Positions 45,282 through 54,486 of a stretch of 64,000 nt of DNA are shown here, piece by piece; position 1 is the stretch's first letter, and each line of letters opens with the position of its first letter. The DNA is taken from NCBI RefSeq assembly GCF_001433855.1, contig NZ_AZCP01000001.1:354347-418346 (forward strand), in the 5' to 3' direction. The translations under genes were made by a program, and so were the position numbers. The notes under the pieces were generated by a model, which was not told the origin of the DNA, searched no databases, and saw only the letters and a program-made list of their open reading frames with translations. The stretch comes from Levilactobacillus brevis ATCC 14869 = DSM 20054 (GTDB lineage Bacteria > Bacillota > Bacilli > Lactobacillales > Lactobacillaceae).

Positions 45282-45824
45282 TTATTTATTCAAACGGGCT
45301 TGAATCATCTGGATCACTTGACTCTTTAACAACAGATAAACCAGCACAATCTGTACCGGTGTGACGATCAGTTCTTTCAATGCTCGAACTGGCAATAAGC
45401 TCCAAAATGGGGTCTGGTACATGATGGTCACCCATAGCGTATTCAACAACGTATTCACCAGCAAGGCAATCAAGACAGACGCCCCAATCACCCGCCACCA
45501 ACTAACTGGTTGTCGATACAAGAACACGGCGTAAATAAGAGATCCGAGCACTGCGGACACCGTGAACCCGATAAAGAATGGTCCCCCGGTCATCAACGTG
45601 CCAATCACATCGACCACCGCAGCAGTCAGCATCCCCCACCAGGGACCGAACCATTTCGCAATCAAAGCAACGATCAAAAAGGTAAAACTAACCTTGATGA
45701 AATTGTTACCAACTGAGAAGCGACTGATGACCAGTTGCAAAGCCATCAATACACCCATCGTCACCATACTCAACGTGTCCAGCTTGGGTAGCTGGGTTTT
45801 TGCCATTGTCTTCAATTTAGACAT
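45282..45824 (-). CDS. folT: Folate ECF transporter S component FolT
   Basis: Substrate-binding membrane subunit that captures folate and docks on the shared ECF energising module (EcfA, A', T), which is not in this window. Six helices in 180 aa. Signatures: QLVISRFSVGNNFIKVSFTF, AAVVDVIGTLMTGGPFFIGF and RALKELIVTPVQ. GGAG lies upstream of the ATG. The identification is strengthened by a tetrahydrofolate riboswitch directly upstream. Confidence 0.92.
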   Translation of the reverse strand: MSKLKTMAKTQLPKLDTLSMVTMGVLMALQLVISRFSVGNNFIKVSFTFLIVALIAKWFGPWWGMLTAAVVDVIGTLMTGGPFFIGFTVSAVLGSLIYAVFLYRQPVSWWRVIGASVLIALLVNTLLNTLWVTIMYQTPFWSLLPVRALKELIVTPVQIVLVYLLLKSQVIQMIQARLNK

Positions 45825-45848
45825 CTCCTAAGGGAGTTGCCACATTCC

Positions 45849-45957
45849 TGCGGCCAATGCGGAAATAAAATCGCGGGCCAATTGCCCTTCGTCCGGTGTT
45901 CACATTGTGTTCACATTGCGTTCCACCGGCACTTGACGCTTTATTTCCTACTCCGTA
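45849..45957 (-). ncRNA. Tetrahydrofolate (THF) riboswitch
   Basis: On the - strand the leader of folT begins ACGGAGTAGG. Helix P2 forms from GGAAATAAA with TTTATTTCC. The conserved GCGTCAAGTG follows, then a P3 stem CCGGTG/CACCGG, the conserved CGAAGGGC with GCCCGCG, and the closing GCATTGGCCGC. Order and conserved blocks match the THF-I riboswitch that controls folT in Firmicutes. The 3' end is close to the folT ribosome site, so translation may be controlled. The P3 loop holds the direct repeat GTGAACACAAT. Confidence 0.85.
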
Positions 45958-46007
45958 AATTTAATTACAGCTAATAGCATACCACACTGAGCAACTTCAT
46001 GCACAAC

Positions 46008-46874
46008 CTATGCCCGTTCAAAGTCCTTCATCCACGCCAGAGCCAACGCTTTTTCACCTAAATGAGCCCCGATGACCGGTCCAAAATAGGACTGTTCTAC
46101 AGGAATCTCGGGATACTGCGTAGCAATCTTGTCAGCCCACGTTTGACCGGCCTCAGGGTCATTGGCATTAATCACCAACGCACGCAATGGATAGTCAACT
46201 TGTGATTGGGCTTGAACGAATAGATCTTCCACCCGGGCTAATGCTTTCTTCCGTGACCGCACCTTCTCAAACGCAACGATTTCATGCGTATCATCGTCAA
46301 ACGTCAATAAGGGCTTAATCCGTAAAACACTACCGATAAAGGCCGAGGCATTGGATAATCGGCCGCCACGCACCAAGTTTTGCAGATCATCCACCACAAA
46401 ATACTCCCCGATGGTTGAACGTAAATCATCCATCCGAGCAATAATGGCTTCGGGTTCCGCACCATCAGCGGCCATCTTAGCGGCTTCAATCGCCAAATAC
46501 CCCATTAACTTCACCGTAATTTGAGAGTCATACGGAATCACGCGAATATTATCAATCGTGGGGGCTAACGTCTTGAGTTGGTTCACAAAACCAGAAATCG
46601 TACTAGCTAAGTGAATACTAATCACGGCATCGTAGCCCTCATCAGCCAGTTGGTCATAGAGATTAATCATTTCACCCAACGGGGGTTGGGACGTACTTGG
46701 AAATGACTTTGAGTTTCGTAATCGATCGTAGAATTCACTGGTCGTAATATCAACATCTTCATCGTAAGAGCGACCATCAATGATCACCGGGATGGGTACC
46801 ACGTGAATGTGATACCGTTCGACCTCTTCTGCGGACAAATAGCAAGTACTATCGGTGACCACAGCAATCTTCAT
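46008..46874 (-). CDS. DegV family fatty-acid-binding protein
   Basis: DegV/FakB-like lipid-binding protein; family members hold a fatty acid for phosphorylation by FakA. Signatures: VVTDSTCYLSAEEVERYHIH, SFPSTSQPPLGEM (TSQPS-like motif), GYDAVISIHLASTISGF and VRGGRLSNASAFIGSVLRIK. 288 aa from the ATG at 46874, with AGGTG upstream. No fakA is adjacent. Often several copies per genome. Confidence 0.92.
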   Translation of the reverse strand: MKIAVVTDSTCYLSAEEVERYHIHVVPIPVIIDGRSYDEDVDITTSEFYDRLRNSKSFPSTSQPPLGEMINLYDQLADEGYDAVISIHLASTISGFVNQLKTLAPTIDNIRVIPYDSQITVKLMGYLAIEAAKMAADGAEPEAIIARMDDLRSTIGEYFVVDDLQNLVRGGRLSNASAFIGSVLRIKPLLTFDDDTHEIVAFEKVRSRKKALARVEDLFVQAQSQVDYPLRALVINANDPEAGQTWADKIATQYPEIPVEQSYFGPVIGAHLGEKALALAWMKDFERA

Positions 46875-46934
46875 TCTTACACCTACTTTGTCTTTCATTC
46901 GTTTACCTAGAATAACATAAAACGCGTCGAACCA

Positions 46935-48182
46935 CTAGGCATTGTCTATGGCTTGCCGGGGAATCGACCAAAAGATCACTAATCCCAGGATGAACAGAAT
47001 TGCCAGCGAAGCCGCCCCAATTCGTGATTGACCGGTCAATTGGGTGACGACACCGACTAATACGGGGCCTAAGACCGCCGAAAACTTCCCTAAAATATTG
47101 TAAAAACCAAAGAATTCACTGGCCCGATTCTTGGGAACAATCCGGCCGAAATACGACCGTGATAATGCCTGAATGCCGCCCTGACTCGTACCAACTAGAA
47201 TCGCTAACACCCAAAAGTCAGTTGTGGTTTGTAAACGTAACGCATCCACACAGATAATCAAATAGACCATAATTGCCATTAAAATTCCGGTCCGGGTGCT
47301 AGTTTTGCCAGCTAACCAGCCGTAAAAGATGGAACAAGGAAAGGCCACTAGTTGAACAACCAGTAAAACCATAATTAACGTCGTGCTATCAATGCCGATG
47401 TCTAGCCCGATTGAGGTTGCCATCGTAAAGATGGTATCAACCCCATCAATGTAGCAGAAATAGGCAATCAGAAACCATGCCAGATGTCGATACTGCCGTA
47501 AGTGCCGAATAGTTTGCCAGACCCGATGCCAGCTTTGTTTCAAGGGGGCCTGCGTCACACTGAGCGAATGCCGCTGGTGGACGTTTAACGGCAGTGGTAA
47601 GAAGAAAATTACCCACCACAGCGCCGCTAAGACAAATCCCCAACGGGCAACGGCGGTACTAGATAATTGACCGAATCCATGAGTTAACTGTAAAACCATG
47701 AACAACATGAAGGCAATCACGCCCCCTAGATAGCCAAAACCATATCCGATACTAGAAATTCGATCCATTGACCGGTTATCACTGACATCCGTCAAAAAAC
47801 TATCGTAAAAAAGATTCCCGCCAGAATAACCCAGTACAGAGATAATATAGACCACCAGTAGCCACTGCCATTGGGTTGTCGGTAAGACAGCTAGCCCCAG
47901 CGTCATCACCATCCCCAAGATGGAGAAACTGGTTAACAACCGCTTCTTATAGCCTTGGTAGTCGGCGAGCGCCCCTAAAAATGGTGCCAGCAAGGCGACA
48001 AGTAACGTTCCCAGACTATTGGCATACCCCCAGTAGGCAGTGGCGTTCGCCGCACTGACCCCGTTAGCCGCCGCAATGCCCTTAAAGTAAATGGGCAACA
48101 CCGCGGTCGTCACGATAATCCCGTAGCCAGAGTTGGCCCAATCATAAAAGACCCAGCTCCACTGTTCCTTAGTCAGCTTCAT
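46935..48182 (-). CDS. MFS transporter, UMF1/Atg22-like
   Basis: About twelve membrane helices in 415 aa. The start MKLTKEQWSWVFYDWANSGY is the UMF1 hallmark, and the motif GALADYQGYKKRL follows the first helices. Substrate unknown. The start is the ATG at 48182, with GGGGG upstream. It overlaps the end of the phosphodiesterase gene by 14 bases, so MarR-phosphodiesterase-MFS form one operon. Confidence 0.9.
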   Translation of the reverse strand: MKLTKEQWSWVFYDWANSGYGIIVTTAVLPIYFKGIAAANGVSAANATAYWGYANSLGTLLVALLAPFLGALADYQGYKKRLLTSFSILGMVMTLGLAVLPTTQWQWLLVVYIISVLGYSGGNLFYDSFLTDVSDNRSMDRISSIGYGFGYLGGVIAFMLFMVLQLTHGFGQLSSTAVARWGFVLAALWWVIFFLPLPLNVHQRHSLSVTQAPLKQSWHRVWQTIRHLRQYRHLAWFLIAYFCYIDGVDTIFTMATSIGLDIGIDSTTLIMVLLVVQLVAFPCSIFYGWLAGKTSTRTGILMAIMVYLIICVDALRLQTTTDFWVLAILVGTSQGGIQALSRSYFGRIVPKNRASEFFGFYNILGKFSAVLGPVLVGVVTQLTGQSRIGAASLAILFILGLVIFWSIPRQAIDNA

Positions 48183-49476
48183 GTGACGCCCCCTTAAGGG
48201 CATCCAGTAAGGTATGACCCGGTAATGCATTGGGGAACTTAACGCCCAGCAACGCAGCAAACGTTGGCGCTTCATCAATTAAGTCAGCTCGTTCAATCGT
48301 TTGATTTTCCTTAACACTAGGCCCATTTAAGACTAGTGTCGTAAAATAATCGGGTTTTAAAGGATCATAACCGTGAACACCATGATATCGATCGGGTTGT
48401 CCCAGACTATCGGGATCAACTGCTTCAACCACCTCAGCACGATTGGTCTCATCCGTGAAGTAATACCCAGCCTGAGCCTCAACCATAAATCGGCAAGTTG
48501 GGTCAGCCCCGCGCGCTTGGGCCGTCTGCTGATCACTCACCCGTTCAACACCAGGAGTTTGTTCCAACAGAGTCCGGAGTGTCTTCAGATCAGCAAAATT
48601 GCGGGTGTAAACATAAGTACTCCCATCACAGGACTTAGCCCAAACGTGCCAATCATTTTTCACTGTCCCGGCGGTAGTTGGGGTTAACCATCCCCGTTTG
48701 GCAAAGGCCTGATTCAAGTGAATCATATGATCCACGTTGATTTGATAGTGGTCCCCCAAGATAGCAAAGTTGGTTTGGGCAAAGGTGCCTGCCTCAATCG
48801 TTGCATCGATTAATTGGCCCACACGCTGATCCAATCGGTGTAATGCGGCTAATGCTTCGTCAGAACGTACCCCATACCGATGACGCATACTATCCATGTC
48901 AACCAGGTGAATCAACGTTAACCAGGGCTTCTTATGCTTTAACGTATCCACCGCACAAGCCGTGATAAAGTCATCTAACTCGGGTTGTTGAATTCCCCGC
49001 CGTAAGTGACCATATTTTTGATTCATTCGTAACAAAAAAGCGGGACTACTAGCCTTTAAAGAAACCAAGACTTGGTTCGTCCAAATTCGATTGGGGAAAA
49101 TTTCCGCTAGATTATACGTAATCTTACTACCCGCCGTCACCGGCCATAAAAAGGCTGCCGTTTTTCGGTGCTGCTGCCGCACTAAGTCATACAGGGTTGG
49201 GACTTGAACATCCCGTTGATACCAATACCAATCTGGAGACTGGCGTTGCGGCTGGCGTTTGGTATTATTAACGATCCCATGATCCTTGGGATATTGCCCG
49301 GTGATAATCGTCGTGTGCGATGGGTAAGTTAACGTGGGATAAATTCCCTGAACCTGCTTAACCCGTGTGCCCGTGACGACTAATCGCCGTAAATTAGGTA
49401 ATTCTGCTAGATGGTCGTCTAAGTCACGACTCCCCAGCGCGTCTAATGAAATAATGACTAATCGCTGTTGAATAAT
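48169..49476 (-). CDS. Alkaline phosphatase family nucleotide pyrophosphatase/phosphodiesterase, ATT start
   Basis: Metal-dependent phosphodiesterase of the NPP type. Active-site segments: LVIISLDALGSRD (metal Asp) and YPSHTTIITGQYPKDHG (catalytic Thr), then ILGDHYQINVDH and YHGVHGYD. The first ATG in frame is at 49182, but starting there would delete both catalytic segments. The frame is open up to a TGA at 49482-49480. It contains no ATG, GTG or TTG ahead of the catalytic Asp, only two ATT codons (49476 and 49473), six and nine bases after AGGAG. About 435 aa. Second gene of an operon behind MarR. Confidence 0.85.
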   Translation of the reverse strand: MIQQRLVIISLDALGSRDLDDHLAELPNLRRLVVTGTRVKQVQGIYPTLTYPSHTTIITGQYPKDHGIVNNTKRQPQRQSPDWYWYQRDVQVPTLYDLVRQQHRKTAAFLWPVTAGSKITYNLAEIFPNRIWTNQVLVSLKASSPAFLLRMNQKYGHLRRGIQQPELDDFITACAVDTLKHKKPWLTLIHLVDMDSMRHRYGVRSDEALAALHRLDQRVGQLIDATIEAGTFAQTNFAILGDHYQINVDHMIHLNQAFAKRGWLTPTTAGTVKNDWHVWAKSCDGSTYVYTRNFADLKTLRTLLEQTPGVERVSDQQTAQARGADPTCRFMVEAQAGYYFTDETNRAEVVEAVDPDSLGQPDRYHGVHGYDPLKPDYFTTLVLNGPSVKENQTIERADLIDEAPTFAALLGVKFPNALPGHTLLDALKGASHEAD

Positions 49477-49492
49477 ATGTCACTCCTATTCG

Positions 49493-49921
49493 TTAATTCT
49501 GCAACCCCCGTCGCCGGTCCAAGCTCTTATCTAACCGGTTTAAAAGAATCTGTAATAAGTTACGTTCGTCAGTTGACCAGTGCTCAAAAATCTGGTCTGA
49601 CAAGTCCTCGAATGCCGTATTAATGGCCGCGGCTGTCTGAGTTCCCTGTTCTGTAATGGTGTAAATCAATTGCCGTTTATCACGACCAATGGCTTCCTTA
49701 GTGACCATCTCCTTAGCCACTAAGCCTTTCAGTTGTCGACTCAGCGTTGACGTATCAAGCCGCGTTTGTTGGGCTAGAATTTCCTGTGTATTTTCGCCGC
49801 CCCCAATGTGGTCGAGTAGTTGCCACTCGGACACTGTCAGCTGATAACGTTTCGTCATTCGCTGGAGTAAGGTTTGTTGTACCTTATTAATCGCAATTAA
49901 CGCTTCAAGACTGGATTTCAT
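49493..49921 (-). CDS. MarR-family transcriptional regulator
   Basis: Winged helix-turn-helix: LTVSEWQLLDHIGGGENTQE, ILAQQTRLDTSTLSRQLKGL and the wing EAIGRDKRQLIYTITEQG. 142 aa. GGAG lies before the ATG. It is the first gene of an operon with a phosphodiesterase (16 bases later) and an MFS transporter, which it probably autoregulates. Confidence 0.92.
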   Translation of the reverse strand: MKSSLEALIAINKVQQTLLQRMTKRYQLTVSEWQLLDHIGGGENTQEILAQQTRLDTSTLSRQLKGLVAKEMVTKEAIGRDKRQLIYTITEQGTQTAAAINTAFEDLSDQIFEHWSTDERNLLQILLNRLDKSLDRRRGLQN

Positions 49922-50121
49922 TAGACCCTCACTCCTTTAATTGTATTTTACAACGATTCGCCTGCTAACCACAAGGGCCAATCTGGCTAACTATCGTGGC
50001 TTAATTTTGCCAAATAAGTATTCTTCTTTGCACTTCGCTTGCTAGGCCGGTATACTTTACTTTGTGTTGTTTTTTTAATCGATTAAACATAAATTTCTGC
50101 TTAGAAAGGTGTTGTTCACGT

Positions 50122-51828
50122 ATGTCCTTTGATGGTTCTTTTACCCATGCGATGGTCCACGAACTCAATCAGACCATTGCCACCGGGCGGGTTAGCAAAA
50201 TCAATCAGCCCTATGCTAACGAAGTGGTCCTAACTGTTCGTGCGAATGGCCACAATTACCCGATCTTGTTATCAGCTAATCCGACGTATGCCCGCATTCA
50301 GAGTACCCAAATTCCTTACATTAACCCACCGACCCCGACGAACTTCACCATGATTTTACGTAAGTATCTTCAAGGGGCCATCCTAAAAGAAATTACCCAA
50401 GTGGCTAATGACCGCGTGGTCCATTTACACTTTACTTCACGTAACGAGTTAGGTGACCAACAAGAACTGTTATTGATCATTGAAATTATGGCGCGACACA
50501 GTAATGTTATTTTGGTAGACAGTGCCTCGATGAAAATTCTGGACACCATCAAGCACGTAGGCTCCGATCAAAACCGTTATCGCCTACTGTTACCCGGGGC
50601 CCAGTATATCATGCCACCTAAGCAAGATTTGGATGATCCGTTCCAAGGTCCGCGCACTGATTTGGCCGCAACTATTCGCGAGTTTCCTAACCAGGAAGTT
50701 CTGGCCCAAACGCTACAACATCAATACCAGGGGCTGGGCAAGGACACGGCCGCAGCACTGGCAACCGCTCTGCATGCAAGTGGCGATGCCCAAAAGCATT
50801 TCCAAGCCTTCTTTGAACGGTTTAACGCCCCGCAGCCAACGCTGACCGTGACCGTTAACAACAAGACCAACTTTACTGCCTTCCCATACCCAACGTCTGG
50901 GACTACCGAATCACATCCGACCCTCAGTGCGCTACTCGATCACTACTACGAAGACAAGGCTGAGCGAGATCGTGTTCAACAGCAAGGTAGCGTCTTAATT
51001 CGGGTGGTTCGTAACGAGCTCAAGAAGAATCGCACAAAGCTCAAAAAGCTTCAACGAACTTTAGCGGAAACTGAGAACGCCGACGATTATCGGATCAAGG
51101 GTGAAATCCTCACCACCTACCTGAATCAAGTTGTTCGCGGAGAAACTGCCGTGACGTTACCCAACTTTTACGATGACAATCGGCCATTAAAAATTACGTT
51201 ATCTAACCAGTTATCACCTAACCAAAATGCGCAGAAATACTTTAAACGCTATCAGAAAGCCAAGAACGCGGTGATCTACGTTAACGAGCAGCTCGAAAAG
51301 ACCCAAGCTGACGTTGACTACTTCAGTAACATTATGGCCCAAATTGAACTGGCTGCACCCAAGGATCTCGTGGACATTCGGCTGGAACTACAAGAAGGCG
51401 GCTACCTACGCGACCACGATCACCAGAAGAAAAACAAAAAACAACGGCGGCAAAAAGTTAGCAAGCCCGATCGTTACACGGCCAGTGATGGTACCAAGAT
51501 TTCGATTGGTAAAAACAATTTGCAAAATGATCAATTGACGTTGCATTCTGCCAAGCGCACCGATATTTGGCTACACGTTAAGGATATGCCAGGCTCGCAC
51601 GTCATTATTCACGATGCAGATCCTAGCGAAGCGACCATTTTAGAAGCGGCTCAATTAGCGGCCTACTTCTCCAAGGGTCGTGACTCCAGTAACGTTCCCG
51701 TCGACTACGTACCCGTTAAACGGATTCACAAACCTAACGGGGCTAAACCCGGATATGTCATTTTCACCGGTCAGAAGACCGTTTACGTCACACCTGAAAG
51801 TGATTTAGTTGCTCGGCTAGCCGATTAA
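50122..51828 (+). CDS. rqcH: RqcH (NFACT family; Rqc2 homologue)
   Basis: Ribosome-quality-control factor that adds Ala tails to stalled peptides on 50S subunits. The NFACT-N domain starts MSFDGSFTHAMVHELNQTIA. The Asp97-Arg98 pair required for tailing is present (VANDRVV). A coiled coil lies around residues 295-325, and the NFACT-R domain has DIWLHVKDMPGSHVII. 568 aa from the ATG at 50122. Formerly called fibronectin-binding protein FbpA. It is one of few + strand genes in the right half. Confidence 0.93.
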   Translation: MSFDGSFTHAMVHELNQTIATGRVSKINQPYANEVVLTVRANGHNYPILLSANPTYARIQSTQIPYINPPTPTNFTMILRKYLQGAILKEITQVANDRVVHLHFTSRNELGDQQELLLIIEIMARHSNVILVDSASMKILDTIKHVGSDQNRYRLLLPGAQYIMPPKQDLDDPFQGPRTDLAATIREFPNQEVLAQTLQHQYQGLGKDTAAALATALHASGDAQKHFQAFFERFNAPQPTLTVTVNNKTNFTAFPYPTSGTTESHPTLSALLDHYYEDKAERDRVQQQGSVLIRVVRNELKKNRTKLKKLQRTLAETENADDYRIKGEILTTYLNQVVRGETAVTLPNFYDDNRPLKITLSNQLSPNQNAQKYFKRYQKAKNAVIYVNEQLEKTQADVDYFSNIMAQIELAAPKDLVDIRLELQEGGYLRDHDHQKKNKKQRRQKVSKPDRYTASDGTKISIGKNNLQNDQLTLHSAKRTDIWLHVKDMPGSHVIIHDADPSEATILEAAQLAAYFSKGRDSSNVPVDYVPVKRIHKPNGAKPGYVIFTGQKTVYVTPESDLVARLAD

Positions 51829-51849
51829 TTGCAACTAACAACTAAAATT

Positions 51850-51902
51850 AACTAGCAAAAAGACGGCCTATCAGATAACTGACAGGTCGTCTTTTTGCTA
51901 AC
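51850..51902. terminator. Bidirectional terminator between rqcH and the carB-like gene
   Basis: AGCAAAAAGACGGCCTATCA pairs with TGACAGGTCGTCTTTTTGCT; A and T tracts on both sides. Confidence 0.9.
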
Positions 51903-51907
51903 TACAA

Positions 51908-54484
51908 CTAAATGGTTCGATTAATAATTCGGTCTAACTCATCCGTATCACTAAGGTTGGTCAACGTTAACGCCTCACTTGAGCCAAAAGCGATGGTTGC
52001 CCCCACTTCTTGATCCGTGGTTCCGGGCCGATTCAAAACATGTAACTGGCGGAACGGAAAGGCCGCATTCATTAACGCAACTCGATTACTGTGAATGTCC
52101 ACTTTGATTGCCGATAATTCCGCATCATCTAGCGTTCCAATATGTTGTCGCGTCAACATCCGCACCCAATTGACACCCGTTACTTTGCTAAGAAACGCCA
52201 TTTCAGTTAGCCGGCTCGGTCGCACACCCACCACGGTTAGCTGGTGGCTATCTGAATCCGGTTTAGGGGCAAAGAGAACCTGAATCATCCCGGTCACCTG
52301 CCGCTCACTAACCGCTTGTTTAGCCTGTTCAACTAAGTTTGTCCGTCGTGAACGGGGTAACTCAGCTGGCATCCGAAATGCTGTCACCTGGGATAACGAC
52401 TTATTCATCCCGGGAGCAATCATGTCCATCACCCCAACCGCTAACTTATGCTGATTATGAACAAACAGGCTCACCCCAATCGTTGCCATCTCCGGCGCAG
52501 GTTGGTCTGTTTCTTGATCTGGAGGTAACACGTGCAGATTGATGTCTAACTTACTCAACTCACGGGTTAAGTAATGCCGGTTACCGGGAACAATCACAAT
52601 ATCCGGGTGCTCAACGTGAATCACGTTGAGCACATCCCCTAACTGAATAGGGTCCACATACTGCTTGTCCGAGAACTCTGGCGCAATTGCGACCGCATTA
52701 GGATTCGTATTCATCAGAATTGTGTGATAACCCGCCCGTTTCAACTGCTTTAACATTTCAGTCGTAAAATACTCCGCCGCTGAGTTAGGGCCTAGTTGAT
52801 TACCGCCCCGTCCTAAGACTAAGGCCGTTCGCTCTCCCAGTGACTGACTCTCATTTTCATACTCAAAGGTACTATAAAAACCACTAGTCTTTTCCGGAAA
52901 TTCACCAGCTGTCGGTTCAATCATCTTGTACGTTGGGGCAATGCGAGCATCCGCCAGCAACTGCCGGATCTTAGCGGTATCCGTTTGCCAGATACGCGCA
53001 ATCATCCCATCGCCAAACCCGAAGTACCGGGCCCGCAGTAAGACATCAACGTCAAGGGGATGATCCTTAATTGCCTGTTCAATTAACAACAGGTGCTGGA
53101 GCTTTACAAAGTAAAAATTATCAATTTTGGTCAGCTCACTCAGCTCGGCGGGTGAATACCCCCGGCGTAGAGCTTCAATCAAAACCAAAATCCGGTTGGC
53201 CAATGGATGAATCAGCTGCCGAATCATCTCACCATCCGTTAGGTTACTAACACTAGGCAAAACATCACGGGGAGAAAATTGTGAACTCCGTACTGATTTT
53301 AACAACGCTTCTTCAACTAAGCGGCCCAGGCCAATGGTCGACCCGACTGCCTTCATCACAGTGTCTAAATGCTGGTCGGCATCGGGTACCTCTTGAAACG
53401 GCCATAACGGAATCCGCACTCCAACATGGTCCACCATCGGTTCCATGATCGCGGTCTGTTTAACATAGCCACTGGGCAACTTAACATCTACTAGGCGTTG
53501 GCCCAACAACAATGCCCCCACAACTAATGCAATGGGATACCCCGTTGTTCGTGCTGCCAGTGCCACCCCGCGTGTAAAGTAAGGGGCAATCTTGGTCACA
53601 TAGAAGTGCTGATTGGCCGGATTTAGGGCAAAGTGAAGGTGTAACACCCCAACAATCCCCAACTCGGTGGCAATCCGAAATGTCGCATCCCGCAAGTCTT
53701 GATACTCGCGATCGTTTAACGTCTGCGGCGGGGTCACCACAATTGAATCCCCGGAGTGAATCCCAATGGGATCAATATTTTCCAAACCACAAATCAGAAT
53801 CTTTGTATCCGCTACATCTCGCACCGCAACCATTTCGACTTCCTTGTAGCCCACGACACTTCGCTCCAACGAGCATTGATCAAACCGGGATTGCTGGAAG
53901 CCTTGATTCAACGCCGTCAGCATGTCATCGACATTTTCACAAATGGTGCGGTTCGTATCCACCCGCGGTGACACGGGTTTCACAATTAGGGGGAAGCCAA
54001 TGGCCTCAACCATCCCCATAGCCTCATCAGTTGTACTGACCACTTGGGCCTCGATAATGGGCTCCTGAATTTCCTTAAGCGTTGCGTTCAACGCCGCCGG
54101 ATTGTTAATCTGCCGCAAGGTCGCCGGTGCCATACCTAACACGGTTACCCCAAAACGACCAATGTCACCATCTTCAATGAGTTCCTGGGCGATCTGGATA
54201 CCTAATAAACCACCTAAAGATGGCAAAATAGCGTCCGGCTGATCCTTTTCAATAATGTGCCGAACATTTTCAGTCGTCACCGCCTGGACATACATGTTGG
54301 TTGGCTGAATCTCTTCCAGCGCGACAGAAAATGGATTATTATCGATCACTAAGGTACGTACACCGTGTTTTTTAAACTCCGTCATGATTTGTACGGTCGC
54401 GCTATCTAGTTCAGTTTCATGGCCGATCTCTGTTGGTCCGCCGCCAATAATCAATACTTTTTGTATGTCATTTAAACTTGGCAA
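51908..54484 (-). CDS. Degenerate carbamoyl-phosphate synthase large-subunit-like protein (858 aa)
   Basis: CarB homologue: LIIGGGPTEIGHETELDSAT, DAILPSLGGLLGIQIAQEL, KEVEMVAVRD, LENIDPIGIHSGDSIVV align with the first synthetase half. True CarB is about 1060 aa. The glycine loop after LIVKP (GGTGGG in CarB) is SPRVDTNRT. Metal ligands equivalent to Gln285, Glu299 and Asn301 of the Escherichia coli enzyme are His284, Lys298 and Ala300. In the second half the ATP-grasp domain is about 200 residues short. Glu215 and His243 remain. The frame is intact. TTG start behind GGGAGGG, two bases after the carA-like stop. Confidence 0.87.
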   Translation of the reverse strand: MPSLNDIQKVLIIGGGPTEIGHETELDSATVQIMTEFKKHGVRTLVIDNNPFSVALEEIQPTNMYVQAVTTENVRHIIEKDQPDAILPSLGGLLGIQIAQELIEDGDIGRFGVTVLGMAPATLRQINNPAALNATLKEIQEPIIEAQVVSTTDEAMGMVEAIGFPLIVKPVSPRVDTNRTICENVDDMLTALNQGFQQSRFDQCSLERSVVGYKEVEMVAVRDVADTKILICGLENIDPIGIHSGDSIVVTPPQTLNDREYQDLRDATFRIATELGIVGVLHLHFALNPANQHFYVTKIAPYFTRGVALAARTTGYPIALVVGALLLGQRLVDVKLPSGYVKQTAIMEPMVDHVGVRIPLWPFQEVPDADQHLDTVMKAVGSTIGLGRLVEEALLKSVRSSQFSPRDVLPSVSNLTDGEMIRQLIHPLANRILVLIEALRRGYSPAELSELTKIDNFYFVKLQHLLLIEQAIKDHPLDVDVLLRARYFGFGDGMIARIWQTDTAKIRQLLADARIAPTYKMIEPTAGEFPEKTSGFYSTFEYENESQSLGERTALVLGRGGNQLGPNSAAEYFTTEMLKQLKRAGYHTILMNTNPNAVAIAPEFSDKQYVDPIQLGDVLNVIHVEHPDIVIVPGNRHYLTRELSKLDINLHVLPPDQETDQPAPEMATIGVSLFVHNQHKLAVGVMDMIAPGMNKSLSQVTAFRMPAELPRSRRTNLVEQAKQAVSERQVTGMIQVLFAPKPDSDSHQLTVVGVRPSRLTEMAFLSKVTGVNWVRMLTRQHIGTLDDAELSAIKVDIHSNRVALMNAAFPFRQLHVLNRPGTTDQEVGATIAFGSSEALTLTNLSDTDELDRIINRTI

Positions 54485-54486
54485 GC

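Noticed and set aside
53680-54021. 113-codon + frame
   Set aside because: Antisense to the carB-like gene; no start signals or family resemblance.
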